Positions 7,966 through 16,390 of a stretch of 64,000 bases of DNA are shown piece after piece. The stretch lies in the NCBI RefSeq assembly GCF_001618865.1, contig NZ_CP015136.1, positions 4,375,001 to 4,439,000 of the forward strand, in the 5' to 3' direction. The translations under genes and the position numbers were made by a program. Origin of the DNA: Luteitalea pratensis (GTDB lineage: Bacteria; Acidobacteriota; Vicinamibacteria; Vicinamibacterales; Vicinamibacteraceae). Positions within the stretch are counted from its first letter, which is position 1, and each line of letters starts with the position of its first letter. Under the pieces are notes generated by a model. The model was not told the origin of the DNA and made no database searches. It worked only from the letters and a program-made list of their open reading frames with translations.

Positions 7966-9936
7966 TCAGAGAATGTTGCTGAACTCGGTCGGCTGACTCT
8001 CCCTTTTTGCCGTCGCGGCGCGCTCTCGCCGCGTCAGCAGGCTGACGACGAAGGGTGCACCTTCGATGTCGAAGGTCACGCGCGTGACTGCCTCGCTGCC
8101 AGGCACGCGGATCGAGTAATCGCGTCCTTCCACGACCGCCGGGAGCGACAGCGCGCACTGGCCCTCGAGCAACGCCTTGACGTTGCCACCGGTCATGCTG
8201 GTGATCTCCCCCACCGCGTCCTGCATGTCCTCGAGCGATGTGGCGCTCTCATCGAGTTCGAACATCACCGCGGCTGCGCGACGGGCAACCTGTTCCGGCA
8301 CCTGCAGCACCAGGGCGCCGGCCCAGGCCCCGGTGATGTTGATCACGCCCTCGAGGGTGCGGCCACCCGGCGTCGACGGCGCGGCCGCGTCGAGCGGCAC
8401 GGCATCGAGGTTCACCGTGGCGCCCCAGATGTACTGCGTCAGCGAGATGATTTCCTGCTCCAGATACTGCATGGCACTCTCCGTCCTCGGGACTACGCTG
8501 CCGCGCGCAACGCCGGCGGCGCTTCTGTAACGATCCGATGGCATCCATCCTGGCTGCACGGACAGCCGACCCAACCGGCCATCAGACTGCGTGTCGGCTC
8601 GGGGCGCGCCCAGGAATAGGAAGCCGTCCTGTCGTACCGAACCGTGGATATGGTGTATCGCGGAGCGCTGTGCGCCGGCCGGGACCATGAGCGCCGGGGT
8701 GATCGCTAGGGTCAGCGGGATCTTGATGCGCAGCGTCGTGCCGGTCCCGGCCACGCTGTGGACGCCGACCGTGCCACCGATCCGCTCGATATTGGTCTTG
8801 ACCACGTCCATGCCGACACCGCGGCCGGAGACGTTGGTGATCGTCTCGGCGGTCGAGAACCCCGGCAGGAAGATCAGCGCGATGACGTCGTGATCGGAAA
8901 GGCGCTGTGACTGTTCGCGCGTGATCAGGCCTTGCGCGAGCGCACGCTGGCGCACGCGATCGGCGGCGATACCAGCCCCGTCGTCGCTGATTTCGATGTT
9001 GACCTGGCCGCCCTCGTGAAAGGCGTGGAGCCGAATCGTGCCCTCGGCACGCTTGCCGCGCTCGATCCGATCGGCCGGTCGCTCGAGGCCGTGGTCGACG
9101 CAGTTGCGGATGATGTGCGTGAGGGGATCCTTGATCGCCTCGACGATGGTGCGATCGAGGGCGGTGTCCCTGCCTTCCATCTCGACACGGACTTGTTTGC
9201 CGCACGCCGACGCCAGGTCTCGGGCGACCCGCGGGAACTTGCTCCAGACGTTGCCGATCGGCTGCATCCGGGTCTTCATGACCGATTCCTGCAGCTCGGA
9301 GGTGACCAGGTCCAGGCGCTGCATGGCGTTGAGCAACGACGCGTCGTTGGTCGTCGTCGTGAACTGGAGCACCTGGTCGCGGGCGAACACCAGTTCGCCG
9401 ACCAGGTTCATCAGCGTGTCCATCAGGCCGACGTCGACGCGCAGCGTGCTGTCCGAGACGCCGGGCTTGCGATCGTCAGCGGGCACCGGCGCGTGGTCCT
9501 CGACAGATGCCACGAACTCAGCCACCGGCGATGCGTTCCCCGCACGACTGCAGCGATCGTTGAGTGCCCTGAGGCTCTGGAGAACGGCGGTGTAGTCGGC
9601 ATCGCCCTCCCCCCCGGTGCGCTCGATGGAGGCCAGGATCTCGCGGATGGCGTCGACCATGCCGAACAGCGCGGTGGTGATTGGCGCGTCGAGCACCGTG
9701 TCGCCGTCGCGCAGGCAGCTGAGGAGGCTCTCTCCCACGTGGCTGACGCCCTCGAGCTTGGTGAAGCCGAGGAAACCGCACGTGCCCTTGATGGTGTGAA
9801 TCGCGCGGAACACGCTGCCGAGCGTCTCGCGGTTCCGGGGGGCCTTTTCCAGATCCACCAGGTCCTGATCGAGCCTGTCGAGGCCTTCGTGGCTCTCGAT
9901 GAGGAACTCTCGAATCAGATCATCGGACTCGGTCAC
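7966..9936 (-). CDS. cheA: CheA-type histidine kinase lacking the CheW-like domain, in frame with a CheX domain
   Basis: 656 residues. Order: HPt with His47 in HTIKGTCGF; a short linker; dimerisation helix LMNLVGELVFARDQV; ATPase with HIIRNCVDHGLE (N box), DDGAGI and GRGVGMDVV (G boxes), all intact. At about residue 420 (IPLTLAITPALMV), where the P5/CheW-like domain should follow, the sequence turns into about 65 residues of nondescript text. CheX then starts at residue 489 (MQYLEQEIISLTQYIWGAT). An ATG at 8472 with GGAG seven bases upstream would let CheX be made alone (168 aa). The CheX signature reads EITSMTGGN, with serine where the phosphatase asparagine (ExxN) belongs. Without P5 the kinase should not bind CheW. 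Read either as a decayed kinase or as a novel kinase-CheX fusion. It is last in the motor operon. Confidence 0.8.
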   Translation of the reverse strand: MTESDDLIREFLIESHEGLDRLDQDLVDLEKAPRNRETLGSVFRAIHTIKGTCGFLGFTKLEGVSHVGESLLSCLRDGDTVLDAPITTALFGMVDAIREILASIERTGGEGDADYTAVLQSLRALNDRCSRAGNASPVAEFVASVEDHAPVPADDRKPGVSDSTLRVDVGLMDTLMNLVGELVFARDQVLQFTTTTNDASLLNAMQRLDLVTSELQESVMKTRMQPIGNVWSKFPRVARDLASACGKQVRVEMEGRDTALDRTIVEAIKDPLTHIIRNCVDHGLERPADRIERGKRAEGTIRLHAFHEGGQVNIEISDDGAGIAADRVRQRALAQGLITREQSQRLSDHDVIALIFLPGFSTAETITNVSGRGVGMDVVKTNIERIGGTVGVHSVAGTGTTLRIKIPLTLAITPALMVPAGAQRSAIHHIHGSVRQDGFLFLGAPRADTQSDGRLGRLSVQPGWMPSDRYRSAAGVARGSVVPRTESAMQYLEQEIISLTQYIWGATVNLDAVPLDAAAPSTPGGRTLEGVINITGAWAGALVLQVPEQVARRAAAVMFELDESATSLEDMQDAVGEITSMTGGNVKALLEGQCALSLPAVVEGRDYSIRVPGSEAVTRVTFDIEGAPFVVSLLTRRERAATAKRESQPTEFSNIL

Positions 9937-9988
9937 GACCGTGCCTCCGCGGCGCGTCTTTGCCCCCTGGCAGTGCGGCTACGCACCA

Positions 9989-10015
9989 GAATCGACGGGG
10001 CGATTGCAGTCTTGA
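9989..10015 (-). promoter_or_regulatory. possible sigma-28 promoter before cheA
   Basis: Read on the minus strand: TCAAGACT, 11 nt, GTCGATTC. It matches the local flagellar promoter pattern in spacing and in most positions, and lies about 50 nt upstream of the cheA ATG in the 158-nt gap after the receiver gene. Confidence 0.4.
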
Positions 10016-10094
10016 AGGCAACCGCGACGCTCGAGCCCTGGCGTGGTCATCGGCCGGACCTCAGGTCTCCGATGACAATCGTGCACGGGATGCG

Positions 10095-11456
10095 TCAGTG
10101 GCCTGTTTTCGACGAATCGGCGCCGAGCCGTTTGGCCAGCACGCCCTGAAGGTGGCGCTCGACACGCCCGTACTCCGCCTGCAAAGCGTCCGCCAGGCTG
10201 CCGAGCAATTCGGGAGTGCCACCAGCATGGCCGGCCTGTTCGAGCGCGCTCGCACGCTCCTGCAGCACCAGCGCGCCGAGGTTGCCGGCGCTGCCCTTGA
10301 CGGCGTGCGCGACGCGAACCACATGGCCCGCGTCGAGCGGCCGGGCGAGAAGGTCACGCAGCCGCTCCGGTGTGTCGCGCAGGAACAGCGTGACCAGTTC
10401 GACCACCAGGTCGGGTTCATCCGGCTCCTGCAGCGAGGCGAGCATCTCGAGCACCTCGGGATCGACCGGTAGTGACTGGGGCTGAGGTGTGTCCATTCGT
10501 GAAGTCCTCGAGGGCGTCGCGGTCGCCTCCGACGGGGCGCCCGCGACACGCGCAGCTGGCACGGCGCGCAGCGTAGTGATGAACTGCAGGTCACGGGCAG
10601 ACGACGCGAAGTTGACGCGCATCAGCGCGGCAATGCCTTCGTCCACGGGGTCGACCCGCAACACCGTTGGGTGGCCCAACGTCACTCGGTCGCCGCGCTG
10701 GCGCAATGTGGTCTGCAGGCGGCTGCTGATGATGATGGCCATCTTGCATAGCGTCGAGGCCACGTCCTCGTCCGCGATTACGTCACCGGCTTGCAGATAT
10801 TGAGCCGTCATGCGCTCGCTCATCGAGCGCGGTGCCGCCAGCAGGAACTCGAGGTCGTAATCCTCACGGCCGAGCCGCAGCACCACGCGCACGACGTCGT
10901 CGCCAGCCGACGCGGGCCGGTCGCCGGGCATGGCCAGGACCTCGATCCCGAGCATCATGCCAAAGACCTGTTCGGTTGCCGAGATCATCTGGGATCGCAG
11001 GTCGGCGCGCGCGGTCAGGAAGCTCTGCGGGGGCAGCCCTTCGGGTGGCACAGCCGACAAGCTACGCGAAGGCTGGCCGTTGGCCGCGGTGATGCGCGCA
11101 ATGATTTCCTCGATGCGATCGGCGACGTCGAGCGGCCGCAGCGGCTTGGCCAGGTAGCCCGAGATGCCGTGCCGGACCAGCTGCCGGACCTTGCCTTCGT
11201 CACGCACGGCGGAGAGGACGATGACCGGCAGGTTCCGCAGGGACGGCGTGCGCCGCATGGCCTCGAGCGTTTCGATGCCGTCCATCATGGGCATCAGGAC
11301 ATCGAGCACCACGAGGTCGAAGCGCTGTCGCCCGAGCAGATCGAGCGCTTCGATGCCGTTGGTCGCCTCGCTGACAGTGCACCCGATCTTCTTGCGCAGG
11401 ATGCGCGAGAGCAGCAGCCGGACGTTCGGCTGGTCATCGACGACCAGCGCCCTCAC
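10095..11456 (-). CDS. response regulator with receiver, CheX-like and HPt domains
   Basis: 453 residues from a GTG at 11456 preceded by GGGGGG. Residues 1-120 are a receiver: DD at 7-8, phospho-acceptor Asp52 (VVLDVLMP), and lysine in YLAKPLRP. Residues about 155-310 resemble CheX (FLTARADLRSQMISATEQVFGMMLGIEV), but the helix that should carry ExxN reads STLCKMAIIIS, so phosphatase residues are gone. Residues about 345-440 form an HPt with His in HAVKGSAGNLGA. An internal ATG at 10494 with GAGG upstream could give a free HPt protein. The combination suggests a phosphorelay hub rather than a CheY. It sits between motB and cheA. The frame extends further upstream, but that part lies over motB and is rejected. 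Confidence 0.8.
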   Translation of the reverse strand: MRALVVDDQPNVRLLLSRILRKKIGCTVSEATNGIEALDLLGRQRFDLVVLDVLMPMMDGIETLEAMRRTPSLRNLPVIVLSAVRDEGKVRQLVRHGISGYLAKPLRPLDVADRIEEIIARITAANGQPSRSLSAVPPEGLPPQSFLTARADLRSQMISATEQVFGMMLGIEVLAMPGDRPASAGDDVVRVVLRLGREDYDLEFLLAAPRSMSERMTAQYLQAGDVIADEDVASTLCKMAIIISSRLQTTLRQRGDRVTLGHPTVLRVDPVDEGIAALMRVNFASSARDLQFITTLRAVPAARVAGAPSEATATPSRTSRMDTPQPQSLPVDPEVLEMLASLQEPDEPDLVVELVTLFLRDTPERLRDLLARPLDAGHVVRVAHAVKGSAGNLGALVLQERASALEQAGHAGGTPELLGSLADALQAEYGRVERHLQGVLAKRLGADSSKTGH

Positions 11457-11513
11457 GACGGCCCCCCGGACGTGCCTTCGGGGAAGGGACGAACGCGAAA
11501 CATCACATGTGCG

Positions 11514-11541
11514 GAATCGGCACGAACCCCGTGCGCCTTCA
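11514..11541 (-). promoter_or_regulatory. possible sigma-28 promoter before the receiver gene
   Basis: Minus strand: TGAAGGCG, 12 nt, GCCGATTC, in the 113-nt gap between motB and the receiver gene, about 50 nt before its GTG. The -10 part equals that of the flgM and fliD promoters; the -35 is weaker and the spacer one base longer. Confidence 0.4.
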
Positions 11542-11569
11542 ACACGCGGCGCAGCCGGCACCATCGGCG

Positions 11570-12433
11570 TCAATGCGTCGCGTGGCCGTTGGCCTGGGCC
11601 GGTGTCGCGGGCTCGGGGACGGCACCACCAGGAGCGCCCGATGCCGTGCCCGACACCTTCAGGGGACGCGGTCCGGCATTGTTCTGGACGACAATCGACA
11701 CCCGCCGGTTGCGTGGGTTGAAGGGCTCTCCGGGCGTGCGCAGGATCGTGTCGGCAAAACCACGGATCGCCTTCACGTGCTCGGCCGGCAGCCCGGACTC
11801 CTCCATGATCCGCCGGGCGGCGTTGGCGCGATCGGCCGAGAGTTCCCAGTTCGTGTAGGTACGGTCCCGGCCGAACGGCGCCGCATCCGTATGCCCCTCG
11901 ATGGCGAGAGACTGCGGCAGCACGGCGAGCTCCTTGCCGATCACCGTGAGCACGGCGCGCGTCTCCGCCTTGACGTGGGCACTGCCGGAGTCGAAGAACT
12001 TCGACTTGCCGCCCTCCTGCAACTCTATGCGCAGTCCCTCGGCCGTCACCTTCACTTCGATCTGCGACTCGAGGTTCTTGAAGCCGGGAATCGCCTTGAT
12101 CTGTTCCTTGATCCGTTCGGCGGCCCGCTCGAGGGCGGCCGTCGCCGTGGCGACGTCGGGCTCCTGACGGGCCGTGCCTGATCCGACGATGCCCGCGCCC
12201 GACGCGATCGGCGACCGGCCGTGTTCGTACTCGAACACGCCGGGGTCCTGGAAGTACGCCTGGACGGAGTTCTTGACCTGCGGGCTCTGGTTGACGAGCC
12301 ACATCACCAGGAAGAACGCCATCATGGCGGTGACGAAGTCCGCGTACGCGACCTTCCAGGCCCCGCCATGGTGACCGCCATGCGCGGCCTTCTTCTTCTT
12401 GATGATGATGACCGGCGCGTGCTGGAATGACAT
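11570..12433 (-). CDS. motB: flagellar stator protein MotB (first set)
   Basis: 287 residues. A basic N-terminus with KKKK is followed by one membrane helix (VAYADFVTAMMAFFLVMWL) whose YADF aspartate is the proton-carrying residue. A plug/linker region, then an OmpA-type peptidoglycan-binding domain from about residue 150, with IEGHTDAAPF, NWELSADRANAARRIM and NPRNRRVSIVV. It anchors the stator to the wall and conducts protons with MotA. It lies 9 nt after motA. The C-terminal tail is Ala/Pro/Gly-rich. A second MotA/MotB pair is at 28374-29986. Confidence 0.93.
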   Translation of the reverse strand: MSFQHAPVIIIKKKKAAHGGHHGGAWKVAYADFVTAMMAFFLVMWLVNQSPQVKNSVQAYFQDPGVFEYEHGRSPIASGAGIVGSGTARQEPDVATATAALERAAERIKEQIKAIPGFKNLESQIEVKVTAEGLRIELQEGGKSKFFDSGSAHVKAETRAVLTVIGKELAVLPQSLAIEGHTDAAPFGRDRTYTNWELSADRANAARRIMEESGLPAEHVKAIRGFADTILRTPGEPFNPRNRRVSIVVQNNAGPRPLKVSGTASGAPGGAVPEPATPAQANGHATH

Positions 12434-12442
12434 CGACGTGTC

Positions 12443-13315
12443 CTAGGCTGCCGCGGCCATGTCGGCCTTCTGTCCCTTGCAGGCCTGCTCGGTCTCGGTG
12501 AACGTCGGCCGGACGTCCTCGGGCAGCGTCCGTCGCGCGAATTCCACGGCAATCGCCGGCGGGAATCCCTTGTACACGGCCAGGAGACCGGCCTTGATGC
12601 AGATCAGGTAGCGGCCTTCGGCCTCCACCATGTGCTCCATGCTCGTCGCCATCGGCTGCACGAAGCCGTACGAGGCCAGGATCCCGAGGAACGTGCCGAC
12701 CAGTGCTGCGGCCACGCTGTGGCCAATCTCCTCAGGCGGTCCGCCGATGGCCTGCATCGTGATCACGATCCCCAGCACCGCCGCGACGATGCCGAGTCCC
12801 GGCAACGCGTCGGCGACCTTGGCAAGCGTCTGCGCTGGCTTGAGTGCCTCGTGGTGGTGCACGTCGAGGTCCTCGTCCATCAGTGATTCGAGGTCGTGCG
12901 GCGTGACCCCACCGAGGATGATGACCCGCACGGAGTCCGACAGGAACGAGACCGCATGGTGATTGGCGAGGAACGTCGGGAACTTGCTGAAGATCGCGCT
13001 CTTCTCCGGTTCCTCGACGTGCGCCTCGAGCGCCATCACGCCGGACTGCTGCGTCAGGCGATACACCTGGTACTGCAGTGCCAACAGGTCCAGGTAGATG
13101 TCCTTGCTCGGCGGGCTCTTGAAGAAACCGCCCAATCGCGCCAGCAACTGCTTGATCAGCGAAATCGGGGTGCCGATGATCAGGGCGCCGAGGGCGGCGC
13201 CGCCGATGATGACGAGCTCGTTGAGCTGCCAAAGGGCGCCGAGCACCCCCCCGTGCATCATGTAGCCGCCGGCTACCGAGCCCAGCACGATCAGCGCACC
13301 GACGATCAGCAGCAT
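12443..13315 (-). CDS. motA: flagellar stator protein MotA (first set)
   Basis: 290 residues, full length. Two N-terminal membrane helices (LLIVGALIVLGSVAGGYMM and LNELVIIGGAALGALIIG) precede a cytoplasmic domain with charged residues, then two further helices (ADALPGLGIVAAVLGIVITM and VAAALVGTFLGILASYGFV). The PGLGIVAAVLG segment is the family signature that lines the ion path. The C-terminus has the conserved PP-A-EFARR segment. It starts 12 nt after the HD-GYP-like gene and is followed by motB. The sequence resembles proton-type MotA of the enterobacterial kind. Confidence 0.94.
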   Translation of the reverse strand: MLLIVGALIVLGSVAGGYMMHGGVLGALWQLNELVIIGGAALGALIIGTPISLIKQLLARLGGFFKSPPSKDIYLDLLALQYQVYRLTQQSGVMALEAHVEEPEKSAIFSKFPTFLANHHAVSFLSDSVRVIILGGVTPHDLESLMDEDLDVHHHEALKPAQTLAKVADALPGLGIVAAVLGIVITMQAIGGPPEEIGHSVAAALVGTFLGILASYGFVQPMATSMEHMVEAEGRYLICIKAGLLAVYKGFPPAIAVEFARRTLPEDVRPTFTETEQACKGQKADMAAAA

Positions 13316-13327
13316 GTCGGGAATGCC

Positions 13328-14008
13328 TCAGGCGACGTCGGCCGCGACTTCACGGTCCAGTACACGAAGCCATGTGTGCACGAGCGCGGGATCCACGGTC
13401 TGGCCCGCGACCGAGACGAGTTCGAAACAGGCGCGCGCGCTGATGACCGCCGGCTGACCGGGCCACCAGCCCTTGCTGGCCAGGTCGAAGTCCCGGACCA
13501 GGCGCGCGATGCGCGCTTCCAGCGGAATCTCGTCGCCCTTGCGTCCGAAGGGCAGGCCGTCACCATCGAAGCGTTCGCTGACCGACAGGGTGGCCGGCGC
13601 GAGATGTGCCAGCGCCGGAATCGCGCGCAAGAGATCATGCGATGCCCGGCGGCGTTGCCATTCGAGCCACGGGTTGTCACGGGTCTCGACGAGCGCGAGA
13701 TGGCCGATGTCGGCCAGCAGTGCCACGTCGTGGGCGTCACGTGCGATGTCGTCCCGTCCGAGCGACTCGGCAAGCAGGCGCGCCCACTCGGCGGTGCGAC
13801 GCGCCCGCGCCGCGAGAGCACGGTCGCGCCGCGCCAGGACGGACAGCAGCAGCACGGTTGGTGCGACGCCGGCCTGTTCGCCGGCCGTCAGCAGGCCTCG
13901 CACGTGCCGGAGGACTCCGGTCGGGTCCACATCCCCCTGGTCACAGGACGATGCGGGCGGCGGGGAGACCAGCGACAACAGCGAGGAACTGTCGGTAAGA
14001 CCGTACAT
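13328..14008 (-). CDS. degenerate HD-GYP-like domain protein
   Basis: 226 residues. The central part aligns with HD-GYP cyclic-di-GMP phosphodiesterases but lacks the metal ligands. RTAEWARLLAESLG stands where HSxRV is expected, VALLADIGHLAL where the HD dyad (HDIG) is expected (His to Ala), and SERFDGDGLPFGRKGDEIPLEARI where HHExxDGxGYP would be. The fold-specific DG-G and KGDEIPL remain. Catalysis is therefore unlikely; binding c-di-GMP or acting as a scaffold is possible. It heads the motA-motB operon, 12 nt before motA, which hints at a role in motor control. No receiver or membrane span is visible. Confidence 0.75.
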   Translation of the reverse strand: MYGLTDSSSLLSLVSPPPASSCDQGDVDPTGVLRHVRGLLTAGEQAGVAPTVLLLSVLARRDRALAARARRTAEWARLLAESLGRDDIARDAHDVALLADIGHLALVETRDNPWLEWQRRRASHDLLRAIPALAHLAPATLSVSERFDGDGLPFGRKGDEIPLEARIARLVRDFDLASKGWWPGQPAVISARACFELVSVAGQTVDPALVHTWLRVLDREVAADVA

Positions 14009-14055
14009 GCACGCTCCGAAACGGGGGACGGGAAATACCTCTCCCTGCGGACGGG

Positions 14056-14083
14056 CAATCGGCCGGGCCCGGGCATCGCTTCA
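14056..14083 (-). promoter_or_regulatory. possible sigma-28 promoter for the HD-GYP-like/motAB operon
   Basis: Minus strand: TGAAGCGA, 12 nt, GCCGATTG, about 48 nt before the ATG at 14008. Same TGAAG-N12 form as the candidate before the receiver gene; the -35 is weak. Confidence 0.35.
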
Positions 14084-14120
14084 ATGACTGGCCCTGCATG
14101 ACACGCCAACCCCTGTTGAT

Positions 14121-14180
14121 GGTGGTCGGCTCCGGCCGATATCTCGACACGGGGTCTGCGCCGGCTCGGTGCCGACCACC
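14121..14180. promoter_or_regulatory. perfect 10-bp inverted repeat upstream of the glycosyltransferase operon
   Basis: GGTGGTCGGC at 14121-14130 and its exact complement GCCGACCACC at 14171-14180 are separated by 40 nt and end 9 nt before the ATG at 14190. A GCCGATAT box (14135-14142) lies between the arms, but its -35 is poor. The arms could be an operator pair, or a long leader hairpin near the ribosome site. Confidence 0.45.
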
Positions 14181-14189
14181 AGCACCACC

Positions 14190-15257
14190 ATGAAAGTCGC
14201 GATCGACGCACGAGCCTACTTCCAGCGCACGGGGATCGGCAGGTACACCCGCGGGTTGCTCCAGGCCCTGGCGGCGCGCCCGGCCGGCCACGAGTTCCTG
14301 GCGCTGCTGTCGGACCGGCATCGGCCCGAGGAACTCGCGCTCGGTCCCCATGTCACGGCGCAGTGCTCGCTCGCGCGATGGCTCTCGGCCGACGAACGAG
14401 CGGTGCTCGAACGAGAGGCACGCGCATGGGGCGCCGATCTCCTGCATGCGGTGTTTCCCCCGCTCACAGCCCCTTCCCTGCCCACCATCGTCACGCTGTT
14501 CGACATCACACCGGTGTCGCTGCCTCACATGCACCAGCCCGTCGTACGTGAGGCGTTCGAACGCGGCTGGGCGGACATCGTCCGTCACGGAACGCCGCTG
14601 GTGGCTGTCTCGAACGCGACACGGGACGCCGCCATCGCGGCCGGGGCCGCGCCCAGCCAGACGGCGGTGATCGGGATCGGCTTGTCCTCGCCGTTCGACG
14701 CCTACCCTCCCGTCGGCGCCGACGCCGACGCGAGAGCCGGCGTGCTGTGTGTGGGCACGCTCGAGCCACGCAAGAACATTCCGCTGGTAATCGAAGCCAC
14801 ACTCGCGCTGGGAGAGCGTGGCGTTGCCACTACACTCACCATCGTGGGCAAGACCGGCTGGGGCGAGGTCCCGATCGCGGCACAGGCCACGGCATCGGGA
14901 CGCGTGTACCTCACCGGCTTCGTCGACGACGCCGACCTGCTGGTGCTGTATCGCCGGGCGGCGATCCTCGCGTGCCCGTCGACGGAGGAAGGATTCGGCC
15001 TGCCGGTCCTCGAAGCGATGGCCCAGGGCGCCCTGCCACTCGTCTCGCGCGCCGCCGCACTCCAGGAGACGGTTGGCGATCCCGCATTGGTAGTGAACAA
15101 CTCGCGTGACGCCTGGGTCGAAACGTTGGCGCACTGGCTCGCGCGGCCGGCGGAACGGGCGGCCAAGACGAGTGAACTGGTGGAGGCCGCACACGCCCGA
15201 CGCTGGGAGGCGATCGCGGACGCCTGGATCACGCGGTACCACGAGGTCGCGCGGTGA
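14190..15257 (+). CDS. family-4 glycosyltransferase
   Basis: 355 residues from the ATG that opens with KVAIDARAYFQRTGIGRYT, the usual GT4 (GT-B) first strand and donor loop. The C-terminal half has CVGTLEPRKNIPLVIEA, TIVGKTGWGE, and STEEGFGLPVLEAMAQGALPLVS, where the E-x7-E motif (EGFGLPVLE) binds the nucleotide sugar. No signal or membrane helix; the enzyme would act in the cytoplasm. A GTG seven codons upstream is possible but less fitting. First gene of a four-gene operon with 4-nt overlaps that also encodes a Maf-type protein, so glycosylation of flagellin is the likely setting. Donor and acceptor sugars are unknown. Confidence 0.88.
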   Translation: MKVAIDARAYFQRTGIGRYTRGLLQALAARPAGHEFLALLSDRHRPEELALGPHVTAQCSLARWLSADERAVLEREARAWGADLLHAVFPPLTAPSLPTIVTLFDITPVSLPHMHQPVVREAFERGWADIVRHGTPLVAVSNATRDAAIAAGAAPSQTAVIGIGLSSPFDAYPPVGADADARAGVLCVGTLEPRKNIPLVIEATLALGERGVATTLTIVGKTGWGEVPIAAQATASGRVYLTGFVDDADLLVLYRRAAILACPSTEEGFGLPVLEAMAQGALPLVSRAAALQETVGDPALVVNNSRDAWVETLAHWLARPAERAAKTSELVEAAHARRWEAIADAWITRYHEVAR

Positions 15258-16390
15258 CGATCGTCCATGTGATTCCGTTCCTCTGGAGCGGCGCCGGGCG
15301 CGTCGTGATTCGCCTCTGCGAAGCACAACGCCGGTCCGGTCATGCCGTGCACGTCGTGACCAGCGTGAACTCTCGCGGCCTGAGCGACTGGCAGCCGCAC
15401 CGACGCGCCGCAAGCCGGCTCGGCGTCCGCCACCATCGCATCGACACATTCGATCGTGACCCTGCGTCGTTCTGGCCAGCCACCGGCGCGATCGGAGACC
15501 TTCTGAACCATCTGCGTCCCGCCGTCGTCCACGCGCACGCCGGCGTGCCCGCGGCAGCGGTGGCGATGGCGGTCGCCGGCACGACAGGTCGGCCAGCAAT
15601 AGTGGGACAGCTCTACAGCTGGGGCCCGAATCGACCCGCCTGGATGGACCAGATGGATCTCTGGGGGTTCCGGAACGCGGACGCCGTGATTGCGTCCGCG
15701 CGTGCCTACCACCACCTCCTCGCGGCCGGGGGCGTGGAGGCCAGGCGGCTGCACCTGGTGCGACTCGGCATCGACGTAGCGCCGGAGAAGAACCAGTCAC
15801 TGCGACCCAGGCCTCGGAGTGGGCCGCGCCTGGGTTTCGTCGGCCGTATCGAGCCGCGCAAGGACCAGCGCGGACTCGTGGCGTTGCTGTCAGAGCTCCG
15901 GCGGCACCAACCGGCTGTGACGCTCGACCTCGTCGGGCCGGTAGCCGACCCCGCGTATGACGCCCTCGTCGATGCCGACATCCGTCGATTGGGCCTCGAG
16001 GGTCATGTGCGACGTGTCGGCCAGGTGCGCGACGTCTGGAGACACCTGCGGTCGTGGGATCTGTTCGTCTCGTTGTCGACCGACGAGGGGCAGGGTCTCG
16101 CGGTGCTCGAAGCCATGTCGGTCGGCGTTCCGGTGGCCGCGCGCAGCGCCCCGGGCATCGAGGATTACCTCGAGGACGGCAGGACCGGCATCGTGCTGCG
16201 GGGCACATCATCGAAGCACCTCGCGCGCGCGCTCCGGCTCGGCCTCGCTGACGTCCCGGTGCTTGCGCGCATCGCCCGCCGCGGTGCGGCCATGGTCGTG
16301 CGTCGATACCGTTGGCAAGAGACCATCGCCCGCGTCGAAGCGGTGTACGCGTGCGCTATCGACGACGCGAAGCGGCGGAGGCGCACGTGA
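15254..16390 (+). CDS. family-4 glycosyltransferase
   Basis: 378 residues, GTG start overlapping the previous stop (GTGA). TIVHVIPFLWSGAGRVVIRLCEAQRRSGHAV is a typical GT4 N-terminus. GFVGRIEPRKDQRGLVALL, LDLVGPVADPAYDALV and LSTDEGQGLAVLEAMSVGVPVAARSAPGIEDYL form the donor-binding half with the E-x7-E motif (EGQGLAVLE). A tyrosine-rich stretch, IVGQLYSWGPNRPAWMD, is unusual and may contact acceptor. It ends in a basic KRRRRT tail. It is coupled to the Maf-type gene downstream by another GTGA overlap. Confidence 0.87.
   Translation: MTIVHVIPFLWSGAGRVVIRLCEAQRRSGHAVHVVTSVNSRGLSDWQPHRRAASRLGVRHHRIDTFDRDPASFWPATGAIGDLLNHLRPAVVHAHAGVPAAAVAMAVAGTTGRPAIVGQLYSWGPNRPAWMDQMDLWGFRNADAVIASARAYHHLLAAGGVEARRLHLVRLGIDVAPEKNQSLRPRPRSGPRLGFVGRIEPRKDQRGLVALLSELRRHQPAVTLDLVGPVADPAYDALVDADIRRLGLEGHVRRVGQVRDVWRHLRSWDLFVSLSTDEGQGLAVLEAMSVGVPVAARSAPGIEDYLEDGRTGIVLRGTSSKHLARALRLGLADVPVLARIARRGAAMVVRRYRWQETIARVEAVYACAIDDAKRRRRT

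Noticed and set aside
11457-12302. Upstream extension of the receiver/CheX/HPt frame
   Set aside because: It runs through the motB gene in another frame and encodes no recognisable domain; a good ribosome site and GTG at 11456 mark the true start.
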